Source: Pseudomonadota bacterium (GTDB lineage: Bacteria; Pseudomonadota; Gammaproteobacteria; Burkholderiales; Sulfuricellaceae). Taken from it: a DNA stretch of 5,867 nucleotides. The notes beneath the pieces were generated by a model, which made no database searches, was not told the DNA's origin, and was given only the letters and a program-made list of their open reading frames with translations. Numbering within the stretch: the stretch's first letter is position 1; every line of letters starts with the position of its first letter. Positions 1 to 4,856 of the stretch are shown one piece after another. The stretch is from assembly GCA_021783895.1 (NCBI GenBank), contig JAJXTJ010000094.1, forward strand, positions 1-5,867. Reading direction: 5' to 3'. The position numbers and the translations under genes were made by a program.

Positions 1-33
1 CTGTTCTGCGGTGATCGTGGATTCACGTGCCAT
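1..33 (-). CDS. 5' end of a gene, possibly KfrA-like DNA-binding protein (partial)
   Basis: Only the first 11 codons lie in the window, reading MARESTITAEQ on the minus strand; the rest continues beyond position 1. The start codon is well supported: an AGGGG Shine-Dalgarno sequence sits just upstream on the minus strand (plus positions about 41-46). The N-terminus resembles the beginning of KfrA N-terminal domains, plasmid DNA-binding proteins with a long coiled coil that repress their own promoter and aid stable inheritance. The repeat array directly upstream (49-101) fits such an autoregulator. The identification rests on 11 residues and context, so it is tentative; another small DNA-binding protein is possible. 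Confidence 0.4.
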   Translation of the reverse strand, partial: MARESTITAEQ

Positions 34-48
34 TTTTTAACCCCTTTT

Positions 49-101
49 GTTACGTTATGTTATGTTTAATTACGTTACGCTTGTTATGTTACGTTATGTT
101 A
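49..101. repeat. GTTAY pentamer array with three TTACGTTA boxes (candidate operator)
   Basis: The stretch is built from 5-bp units GTTAC or GTTAT with a few degenerate units. A perfect 14-bp direct repeat, GTTACGTTATGTTA, occurs at 49-62 and 88-101. The core TTACGTTA occurs at 50-57, 70-77 and 89-96, a spacing of 20 and 19 bp, roughly two helical turns, so all boxes face the same side of the DNA. It lies between the start of the gene at 1-33 and the end of the gene at 122-610. A cooperative autorepressor site, as known for KfrA-type proteins, is the likely role; a partition site or iterons are alternatives. Confidence 0.65.
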
Positions 102-114
102 TTCAATATAGCAA
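86..114 (-). promoter_or_regulatory. Candidate promoter for the gene at 1-33
   Basis: On the minus strand a -35-like TTGCTA (plus 109-114) is followed after 17 bp by a -10-like TAACAT (plus 86-91). The -10 box overlaps the third TTACGTTA repeat, so a protein bound to the repeats would block transcription. Each hexamer matches the sigma-70 consensus at about four of six positions; this is a prediction only. Confidence 0.35.
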
Positions 115-121
115 GAAATAA

Positions 122-610
122 TCAGTATTCGCCCGGAATCAAAATCGTAATCACCAACTCCCCGTTATCCCCAGATCCAGCCAGCATTTTCAGCCTCGCC
201 ACCCGGCCACACACTCCGCGTCCGCCACGGGGTAAACGGTGGATCTGGTATCGGATCTCCGTTCCACCGCGCCGCGCTGCCAGGCTCGACATATAAACTA
301 CATCCCAAAGTCTGCCCGTCTCGTCCTGGTGCATCTGCCGCTTGCTGTCACTCTCGCTCCACTCCACGCAATCCGCCCAGGCCGCCCTGGTGATCGCCAC
401 CGGGCAGCAAAAACCGGCTTCCTTGGCTATGCTGGTGATGTCCACCAGCACGCCGTCTTCCAGCGCCTGTTTCCGCGTGTAAGCGTGGAGCACCTCGCCG
501 AAAAGTTCTGTCATCTGTTCTGATTTGAAAAACTGACCTTTGGAAGCCTCGGGGGTGCAGGGGGAACCCCCTGCGTTGTTGTCTGTGGTGCCGGTGTTTT
601 TTGTTGCCAT
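122..610 (-). CDS. DUF6573 family protein
   Basis: A 162-residue protein of unknown function. The conserved DUF6573 block runs from about residue 33 to 157: MTELFGEVLHAYTRKQALEDG, then VDITSIAKEAGF, PVAITRAAWADCVEW, DETGRLWDVVYM and a C-terminal strand-rich part ending in GDNGELVITILIPGEY. I recognise this from many plasmid and integrative-element proteins of proteobacteria; its biochemical role is not known. The reading frame extends upstream to 694, but the start at 610 is preferred because a strong AGGAG ribosome site lies just before it (plus about 617-621) and the extra 28 residues look non-coding. Residues 1-30 are low-complexity linker. It is the upstream neighbour, same strand, of the gene at 1-33, with an 88-bp repeat-filled gap, so the two may be transcribed separately. 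Confidence 0.85.
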   Translation of the reverse strand: MATKNTGTTDNNAGGSPCTPEASKGQFFKSEQMTELFGEVLHAYTRKQALEDGVLVDITSIAKEAGFCCPVAITRAAWADCVEWSESDSKRQMHQDETGRLWDVVYMSSLAARRGGTEIRYQIHRLPRGGRGVCGRVARLKMLAGSGDNGELVITILIPGEY

Positions 611-736
611 GGTAGTTCTCCTTTTCTGTGATGTTCTGTCCTTCGGAGCCGCCTCATAAAGGGTGGCCAGGGTTGGGCGTTTAGGCGGTTGCAAGCTGGC
701 GTGACAGACGGGGTTTCGAGGGTGCGGAATACCGGA

Positions 737-758
737 ACCGGGCGGCTTTTTGCCCGGT
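737..758. repeat. Inverted repeat, 7-bp perfect stem nested in a second one
   Basis: ACCGGGC (737-743) pairs with GCCCGGT (752-758) around an 8-nt loop. An outer pair, CGAGGGT (717-723) with ACCCTCG (774-780), can enclose it. There is no T-tract on either side, so it is not a typical intrinsic terminator. Confidence 0.5.
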
Positions 759-980
759 GAGGATATGCCGTAAACCCTCGCCGGCTGGCGCGACGGCTTG
801 CGAATTTAACCGACTGCCCAGCCCTGGACGCACTGGGCGGCTTTGAAGGGCAATCACAGGGAAGGCGAACGGCAACGGCAACAAAAAACGGTTTCCGGCA
901 TCACGGCGCAGGGACGGCGCAGCCGACACGGAGCAATCCAACGCTCCGGCTTGCCGGTGCGTTGAACAAAACCGTTTTGT

Positions 981-1022
981 GAGAAACACGATCTCGCGGC
1001 ATTTTGCGAGATGGTGTTTCTC
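981..1022. repeat. Long inverted repeat, 17-bp arms, 8-nt loop
   Basis: The arms 981-997 (GAGAAACACGATCTCGC) and 1006-1022 pair at 16 of 17 positions around the loop GGCATTTT. This is the strongest hairpin in the window and abuts the palindrome at 966-980. No T-run follows on either strand, so simple transcription termination is unlikely; a protein-binding site, single-strand origin-type hairpin or RNA element is more likely. Confidence 0.7.
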
Positions 1023-1188
1023 ATGCTTTGCGGCAAGGATTGAAGCCCGAAGGGACAAGACCCGCGTGTCTCTTGCGGGGCTTGGTCGCTTGCGACGAAA
1101 GCCAGTCCGGCTTTGCCGGGCCGCCCTGATTCTGCTATTCTTCTTGTTCCGAACCACAAATAAATAAAAATACAGGGAGCGAGACCAA

Positions 1189-1689
1189 ATGAACCCAATT
1201 GACTACCAGAACGGCATCAATCAAGCCGACATCCAGTACCGGGCGGATCGCGCGCTCGACAATTTAGCCGCCAACCGTAGTATTGCCATCGCGCAAGCGG
1301 ACGCGAACAACGAAGCATTCAAGGCCGACAAGTGGCGCGCTTACGCCCACAAGCTCGAGAACAAGATCCAGAACCTGGAACAAGACAATGCAAAGCTGGA
1401 GCAATCGAAAAAAGGGCTCGTCAACGAAATCACCCGGCTGAGCAATGACAAGGAGGCGCTTTTCTGGAAAAGCGCTACGGCGACCTCCACAGCCCAGGCA
1501 GCCCTCGCAACGGTGGACGCCATGCACAAAGAAGTGGTCGATGCCGGCCTGGCCGGGCAACTGCGGCTTTCAGGCGATAGCAACGCGCTCGATACGCTTT
1601 TTGTGTCCAAGAAAAAAAAGGTGGACGACGAATATTTCGAGATCGACCGGCTGCATCGTGCCAAAGGCGACATGAGTCACGTTCGTTAA
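1189..1689 (+). CDS. Hypothetical coiled-coil protein, first gene of a three-gene operon
   Basis: A 166-residue protein I do not recognise. It has no signal peptide or membrane segment and is rich in Ala, Asp, Lys and Asn. Residues about 40-92 (KADKWRAYAHKLENKIQNLE and the following stretch) form a heptad-like, strongly charged helix that should be a coiled coil, so self-assembly or docking to a partner is plausible. Residues 96-118 are a second Ala-rich helix. The C-terminal part has a basic KKKK cluster at 141-144. The start is supported by AGGGAG at 1174-1179, nine bases upstream. The gene after it begins 36 bp downstream on the same strand, and a fic gene is third, so the three are probably co-transcribed from a promoter in 1130-1175. 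No enzymatic motif is visible. Confidence 0.75.
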   Translation: MNPIDYQNGINQADIQYRADRALDNLAANRSIAIAQADANNEAFKADKWRAYAHKLENKIQNLEQDNAKLEQSKKGLVNEITRLSNDKEALFWKSATATSTAQAALATVDAMHKEVVDAGLAGQLRLSGDSNALDTLFVSKKKKVDDEYFEIDRLHRAKGDMSHVR

Positions 1690-1725
1690 TTCACCGTCAC
1701 GCATTCATTTTTAGAGAGGTAAGCC

Positions 1726-2676
1726 ATGGGCCTGACCGCCATCGTTGACGCCGACGAGAACTCTGATTCGGGGCAAGCACCAGAGAACCTCGTCCCGGAG
1801 CCCGTTTCAGAGAGAAATGCCGCGAACGCCAATTTAGAGAATTCGAAGACCGACGACAAACTCGCCGCCAAACCCATCCCCGTCGCCAGCACCGGTGACA
1901 ATTCCACTCCGACGCCGCCCAGGATGGTCGATCTCGACGCGAAAGAGGCCGACCTGAAAGAAACCCGGCAGCGCGAGGACGAAGAAGCCAGGCTTCGCGA
2001 AGAGGGCAAAAAGCAAGGGATGCCCGCCACCGCCATCGATGCGCTCTTGATAGCCGGGATGGCCGCAGTAGGCATCGGCGCCAAAAAACAGGCCGCCGAG
2101 AAGGCCGCCATCCAGTCGATGAAAGACACCGTGGCGGCGATGAACGCCGACCCGGCCCTTCTTGCGCGCAAACTGAACAAGGACGCCGTTACCGCCGACT
2201 ATTTCACCACGCTCCACAATGCGCAGCAACTCAAGGAATCCGCCAGTAACTTCAGCAAGACGGCGAATTTCGCCAAGCTGCGGGGAAAAATGGTCAGCAT
2301 GAACCTGACGTGGGCCTCTGCGATGTCCAGCCCCGAGTTCCGCGGCTTCATGGCCGAACTGTCCGACCCGAAATCGGCGGAGGGCAAAGCGTTCAAGGAC
2401 GCCCACCTCGACGTTACCGCCAAAGCCGCAGCGCTCGAGACTTCCTGGAGCCAGTTTTCCAAGACGGCGGAAACCCACAATTTCGATATCAGCGAACACA
2501 ACCAACAGATCATGGGCGCAGCCAATCGCTCCGCGCTGGAAACCGTCCCCATGGACAGCGAGAATGGCAAGAACCCGTTCAATAACTTTGCCGAGAAACT
2601 GGATGACCTGGGCGCTAAGGCGTCAGAGGTCATGGAAAAGCTTTCGGCAGCGCTCGGGAAATTGTTCCAGCGATAA
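1726..2676 (+). CDS. Hypothetical helical protein with a short hydrophobic segment
   Basis: A 316-residue protein that I cannot assign to a family. Residues 1-68 are polar, proline-rich and probably disordered. Residues 70-98 are a highly charged helix. Residues 102-118 (TAIDALLIAGMAAVGIG) are hydrophobic and glycine/alanine-rich, long enough for a weak membrane-inserting helix. Residues 120-250 look entirely alpha-helical, and the C-terminus (about 286-316) is an amphipathic helix ending in KLFQR. There are no cysteines or catalytic motifs. AGAGG at 1715-1719, six bases before the ATG, supports the start. It lies between the coiled-coil gene and the fic gene, each separated by 36 bp. The layout recalls a chaperone or partner plus a membrane-active or secreted substrate, but that is inference; it could equally be a regulator or target of the Fic protein. 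Confidence 0.75.
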   Translation: MGLTAIVDADENSDSGQAPENLVPEPVSERNAANANLENSKTDDKLAAKPIPVASTGDNSTPTPPRMVDLDAKEADLKETRQREDEEARLREEGKKQGMPATAIDALLIAGMAAVGIGAKKQAAEKAAIQSMKDTVAAMNADPALLARKLNKDAVTADYFTTLHNAQQLKESASNFSKTANFAKLRGKMVSMNLTWASAMSSPEFRGFMAELSDPKSAEGKAFKDAHLDVTAKAAALETSWSQFSKTAETHNFDISEHNQQIMGAANRSALETVPMDSENGKNPFNNFAEKLDDLGAKASEVMEKLSAALGKLFQR

Positions 2677-2701
2677 CAGCATCCAGGCACAAATTACAAT
2701 T

Positions 2702-2729
2702 AGGGTGTCCTTGTGGCACCCTTTAATAT
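2702..2729 (+). promoter_or_regulatory. Hairpin at the start of fic (attenuator, terminator or translational control)
   Basis: AGGGTG-T-CC (2702-2710) pairs with GGCACCCT (2715-2722): an 8-bp stem with one bulged T and a TTGT loop, followed by TTAATATT. The first possible fic start, GTG at 2713, lies in the loop and its only ribosome-site candidate, AGGG, lies in the stem. The structure could terminate transcription between the second and third genes or hide the translation start. Confidence 0.5.
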
Positions 2730-3561
2730 TATGGATATAAGAAAAAACATGGAACTCTTCACTGCACTCGGATTTCACTGGAACAGGTCAGTCGTTCCTA
2801 GTGCGGTGCCGGCTCACTCTATCGAACGGGTGGCCTTCCGCTTTTATCGCATGCTGCCCGAGTTCGTTTGGGATGCATCCGTGCTCGAAGGCAACCCATT
2901 CACATTTCCAGAAGTCAAGACGCTGCTTGATGGTGTGACTATCGGCGGACGGAAAATCTCTGACCAGGAGCAAGTCCTCAATCTGGCAGAAAGTTCCAAG
3001 CAGCTTTTGGCCCTAGTGAAGAATGGAGAGTTCTCGCTGGACAAAACCACGTTCACTTCGCTACATGGTCTTGTCGCCCGCAATGAGGCGCTGGAATGGG
3101 GACATTTCCGGGGCGAGGGCAAAGAGACGAACTACACGCCGGATGTCGGCCTGGGCGAACATGGGCGGTACACGCCACTGGCGACCGTGGCCGGTGCGTC
3201 AGAGTTGAACCGTGTCTTTGCCGGTGGCCTGCAAGCGCTTCAAAGCGCTGTGCAACAACCCTTCGAGAAAGCGGCCGCTTTCTTCCTATTCGGCGCCTTG
3301 CAGCAATTTTTCTTCGATGGCAACAAGCGCACGTCTCGTTTCATGATGAACGGCATTTTAATGTCAGCGGGCATTGATGCGATCAGCGTCCCGGCAGCTA
3401 AGGCGCAGGAGTTCAATGAGAACATGGTCCAGTTTTACTTGAAGAAGGACGCCACTGAAATGATGGCTTTTCTGGTCGATTGCCATCCGAATGCTGAACA
3501 GATTCATGAGGCGATCTCAAGCCACTCAGTCGAGCGGGATACGAACGGGATGGGTTTATGA
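2713..3561 (+). CDS. fic: Fic-domain protein with glutamine at the catalytic histidine position
   Basis: Fic enzymes transfer AMP or a related group from a nucleotide onto a target protein. Here (282 residues) the N-terminal part carries the Fic/DOC N-type segment with the EGN of the inhibitory helix (SVLEGN, Glu59) and the family-typical FTFPEVKTLLDG and QVLNL stretches. The core motif, normally HxFx(D/E)GNxR, reads QFFFDGNKRTSR at 198-209: the nucleotide-binding and phosphate-binding residues are kept but His198 is Gln (codon CAA, 3304-3306). The inhibitory motif also lacks the usual Ser/Thr four residues before Glu59 (Ala55). It is third in an operon. GTG 2713 gives the longest form, but lies within a hairpin; ATG 2731 or 2749 are alternatives and would not remove any Fic motif. 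Family assignment is firm; whether it is active is open, since the histidine is the general base in characterised members. Confidence 0.9.
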   Translation: MAPFNIMDIRKNMELFTALGFHWNRSVVPSAVPAHSIERVAFRFYRMLPEFVWDASVLEGNPFTFPEVKTLLDGVTIGGRKISDQEQVLNLAESSKQLLALVKNGEFSLDKTTFTSLHGLVARNEALEWGHFRGEGKETNYTPDVGLGEHGRYTPLATVAGASELNRVFAGGLQALQSAVQQPFEKAAAFFLFGALQQFFFDGNKRTSRFMMNGILMSAGIDAISVPAAKAQEFNENMVQFYLKKDATEMMAFLVDCHPNAEQIHEAISSHSVERDTNGMGL

Positions 3562-3578
3562 ACACATGTCCGCGCATT

Positions 3579-3622
3579 CCCCTTCCTGGGCGAGTCCCCC
3601 GGCAGCCATGCGCCAGGAGGGG
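3579..3622. terminator. Candidate terminator hairpin after fic
   Basis: CCCC-T-TCCTGG (3579-3589) pairs with CCAGGAGGGG (3613-3622): 10 bp with one bulged T and a 23-nt loop, starting 18 bp after the fic stop codon. It lies between fic and the end of an opposing gene remnant and could serve both. There is no clear U-tract, so efficiency is uncertain. Confidence 0.4.
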
Positions 3623-3623
3623 G

Positions 3624-3722
3624 TCAAGCGGACGGTTTGGTTTTTGCTTTGGTTTTGGCCTTGCGCTCATGCTCTTCCGTTCCCTGCGCGTCCACGTAAG
3701 CCCGTACCTCTTGCAGCAGGCA
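3624..3722 (-). pseudogene. C-terminal remnant of an unknown gene cut by a TnpB fragment
   Basis: Reading on the minus strand toward a TGA at 3624-3626, the last 32 codons run CLLQEVRAYVDAQGTEE and end in a Lys/Ala/Thr-rich tail, KAKTKAKTKPSA. This looks like a real protein terminus: acidic amphipathic helix, then a basic tail. Upstream of about 3722 the frame turns into the antisense of the TnpB fragment, so the gene was truncated there. I cannot name it. It explains the stretch between fic and tnpB, where the plus-strand frame (residues before about 3711) has no TnpB similarity. Confidence 0.45.
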
Positions 3723-4271
3723 GTGAGCCGCAAGAAGAACAAACGCTCGAACAATCGCCGCAAGGCCGTTGCATTGTTATCGGCGGAATCTCGCCGTATC
3801 GCCAATTGCCGGAAAGACTTCTTGCACCAGACTTCTGCCGATCTGGTGAAACAATACGGCCTGATCGCCACGGAACAATTGAACGTCAAGAACATGACCG
3901 CCGCGGGAGGCGAATACAAGAAAGGTTTGAACCGCAGCATTCTGGATACCGCGCCGTCCACTTTCATTAACCTGCTCAAGACCAAAGCGGAAGAAGCCGG
4001 GTCGTTGTGGGTGGAAGTGCCGACCCGTCAGGCGAAACCGAGCCAGACGTGTCACCGGTGCGGCATCCAGCGCAAGAAACTCTTGTCCGAACGGAAGCAT
4101 CAGTGTGACTGTGGCGCAAGCTGTAGCCGGGATGAAAACGCGGCCAGGGTCATGTTAAATTGGGCGTTGTTCGGCAACGCCACCGGGCAGGAACTGTCCG
4201 AGGTGGGGAGCGGTTGCAGTTTGGCCGCGAAGAGACACGAAACTCCACCAATAGCCGCCTGCGCGGTTTAG
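3711..4271 (+). pseudogene. tnpB: TnpB (IS200/IS605 family RNA-guided nuclease), N-terminally truncated
   Basis: The frame, open from 3558, is TnpB-like only from about LQQAVSRKKNKRSNNRRKAV onward, roughly 185 residues against about 370-410 in complete TnpB. It keeps the second RuvC catalytic acid (YGLIATEQLNVKNM, Glu at 3873-3875), a zinc-ribbon pattern (CHRC at 4050-4061 and CDCG at 4104-4115, the second pair C-x-C rather than C-x2-C) and the third RuvC acid in SRDENAARVML (Asp at 4131-4133). The N-terminal domain and first RuvC Asp are missing, so nuclease activity is very unlikely. The C-terminal tail runs through the element's right-end hairpin (4242-4278), and the TAG stop shares a base with its right arm. 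No TnpA is present. It stands directly upstream of the hicB-like gene, so its insertion may have removed hicA. Confidence 0.85.
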
Positions 4272-4284
4272 GTGGAGTAGTTCA
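4242..4284 (+). mobile_element. Right end of the plus-strand TnpB element (omegaRNA end)
   Basis: ACTCCACC (4242-4249) pairs perfectly with GGTGGAGT (4271-4278); the inner part folds again (CCGC 4255-4258 with GCGG 4263-4266). The element appears to end in TAGTTCA (4278-4284). The same heptamer follows a similar CCACC/GGTGG hairpin on the minus strand at 4809-4848. In IS200/IS605 elements this end forms the 3' part of the guide RNA, with the guide read from the adjoining flank, here beginning TAACAGGAGCTTAGC. Confidence 0.6.
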
Positions 4285-4312
4285 TAACAGGAGCTTAGCG
4301 GTGGGAGACTTC

Positions 4313-4579
4313 ATGAACATTAAACGGGTGGATCCTCGTCACCATTTCGAGGAATACACACATATCGTTAGCCCGATCTCTGTTGAAGATGGGGGCGGAT
4401 TTCTTGTCACGTTCCCCGATCTGCTTGGTTGTATGTCAGACGGCGAAACAGAGCGGGAAGCCATTTCCAATGCCCGCGATGCTTTTTCTGCTTGGGTGTC
4501 TGCTCGTGTTGATGCTGGCGAGGAGGTTCCCGCTCCTGAAAGGAATCCGCCCGCGTTATCCGGGAACCATAACGCTTGA
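4313..4579 (+). CDS. hicB: HicB-like antitoxin, 3'-truncated by an IS end
   Basis: HicB proteins neutralise the HicA mRNA-cleaving toxin and usually repress the hicAB promoter. The 88 residues show the HicB fold: THIVSPISVEDGGGFLVTFPDLLGCMSDGET, then EREAISNARDAFSAWV and GEEVPAPE. Family members of this type continue past SGNHN with a ribbon-helix-helix or HTH DNA-binding tail; here the protein stops at SGNHNA because the TGA (4577-4579) lies inside the TTGAG end of the neighbouring minus-strand element. The partner-binding domain is present, the DNA-binding tail absent. No hicA lies on either side: a TnpB end precedes, and another follows. ATG 4313 has GGGAG five bases upstream; GTG 4301, same frame with AGGAG seven bases upstream (4289-4293), is an equally good alternative adding four residues. 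Confidence 0.75.
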   Translation: MNIKRVDPRHHFEEYTHIVSPISVEDGGGFLVTFPDLLGCMSDGETEREAISNARDAFSAWVSARVDAGEEVPAPERNPPALSGNHNA

Positions 4580-4605
4580 GCCTCCCCATGGATAAATCCA
4601 GGGGA
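4576..4605 (-). mobile_element. Right end of the minus-strand TnpB element
   Basis: On the minus strand: GAATC, a stem (GGGGA/TCCCC plus TCCA/TGGA with one bulged A), the loop TTTA, then GAGG and CTCAA. This order closely follows the right end of IS200/IS605 elements such as ISDra2 and IS608 (hairpin, GAGG-like spacer, terminal TCAA). Arms in plus coordinates are 4583-4587 with 4601-4605 and 4589-4592 with 4597-4600; loop 4593-4596. The boundary TTGAG (4576-4580) provides the stop codon of the hicB-like gene. Confidence 0.65.
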
Positions 4606-4616
4606 TTCACCTTCTG

Positions 4617-4646
4617 GCTAGGCGACCGCTTTCGCGGCCGCCTAGC
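4617..4646 (-). repeat. 13-bp hairpin with GAAA tetraloop, probable omegaRNA scaffold stem
   Basis: Arms 4617-4629 and 4634-4646 pair fully if transcribed from the minus strand (one G-U pair, from 4638 and 4625), closing a GAAA loop of the stable GNRA type. On the plus strand the same position would be an A-C mismatch and the loop UUUC, so the minus strand is the likely RNA. It sits between the TnpB C-terminus and the right-end hairpin, where the guide RNA scaffold of TnpB elements is encoded; the TnpB stop codon (4642-4644) falls in the stem. Confidence 0.55.
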
Positions 4647-4800
4647 TTACAGTGTTCGGGGCCGGCTCATCCGGCCCGCCCAGTCGAGCATCAAGAACGA
4701 CTGGGCAGCACAGCCCCCGCCAATCCCGGATATTCATCGCGGCATTGGCATCGGCGTGCGCCTTATACCCGCAACCGCAGGCGTAGGCATGTTGTGAGCT
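4642..4800 (-). pseudogene. tnpB: C-terminal remnant of a second TnpB
   Basis: On the minus strand the frame ending at TAG (4642-4644) reads ACGCGYKAHADANAAMNIRD, the diagnostic last zinc-ribbon CG and third RuvC motif of TnpB (catalytic Asp in HADANAAMN), followed by a short divergent tail (WRGLCCPVV...APNTVS). About 50 codons survive. Upstream of about 4800 another element's right end abuts, so everything N-terminal is gone. It differs from the plus-strand TnpB in this motif (CGYKAHADANAA versus CGASCSRDENAA), so it derives from a different element subgroup. It cannot make a working nuclease, but its right-end RNA structures look intact. Confidence 0.8.
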
Positions 4801-4807
4801 TACATAA

Positions 4808-4848
4808 CTGAACTACCACCCTGAACTACCACCTACTGAAGTAGGTGG
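4808..4848 (-). mobile_element. Another TnpB-type right end with a tandem 13-bp repeat
   Basis: Minus strand: a perfect 8-bp stem CCACCTAC/GTAGGTGG (plus 4829-4836 and 4841-4848) with loop TTCA, then TAGTTCA, the heptamer that also ends the plus-strand TnpB element at 4278-4284. CTGAACTACCACC is perfectly duplicated in tandem (4808-4820 and 4821-4833), so the terminal TAGTTCA occurs twice. No TnpB coding matches this end directly upstream. Confidence 0.55.
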
Positions 4849-4856
4849 GTTAGCGC

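Larger units (their letters stand above)
611..1188. other. Structured intergenic region without a convincing gene
   Basis: This 578-bp gap separates a minus-strand gene from a plus-strand operon, so it should hold two divergent promoters. Open frames exist (for example minus 681-1157) but lack a good ribosome site and have arginine/serine-rich, unrecognisable translations. The region is rich in inverted repeats: 737-743 with 752-758 (7 bp), bracketed by 717-723 with 774-780 (7 bp); the odd palindrome ACAAAACCGTTTTGT at 966-980; the long hairpin at 981-1022; 1056-1065 with 1075-1084 (9 of 10 bp); and CCGGC-TTT-GCCGG near 1108-1120. The last 45 bp before the operon are AT-rich and probably contain its promoter, though I see no clear -35/-10 pair. 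Density of structure suggests a transfer origin, a structured RNA or a regulatory region; the sequence does not settle which. Confidence 0.5.

Noticed and set aside
122..694. Longer start at 694 for the DUF6573 protein
   Set aside because: No ribosome site there, whereas the ATG at 610 has a strong AGGAG; the 28 extra residues show no family similarity.
981..1022. Long hairpin as an intrinsic terminator
   Set aside because: No T-tract on either side and no gene ends close by.
681..1157. 158-codon open frame on the minus strand in the intergenic region
   Set aside because: Arg/Ser/Pro-rich translation with no recognisable domain, no ribosome site, and it runs through several inverted repeats.
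1834..2505. 223-codon minus-strand frame antisense to the 316-residue gene
   Set aside because: Gly/Arg/Phe-rich translation typical of antisense GC-rich DNA, no ribosome site, while the plus-strand gene has a good one.
3558..3710. Plus-strand frame in front of the TnpB similarity as a real TnpB N-terminus
   Set aside because: These 51 residues do not resemble TnpB and lie antisense to a better gene tail; the frame is open by chance.
3413..3985. 190-codon minus-strand frame over the end of fic and the TnpB fragment
   Set aside because: It overlaps clear Fic and TnpB coding on the other strand; the only plausible minus-strand coding there is in another frame and ends at 3624.
4576..4797. Plus-strand 73-codon frame
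   Set aside because: It is antisense to the TnpB C-terminal motif and its right-end hairpins, and has no recognisable content.
4808..4833. Tandem 13-bp repeat as a CRISPR-like array
   Set aside because: Only two adjacent copies without spacers, no cas genes; it fits a duplicated element end.
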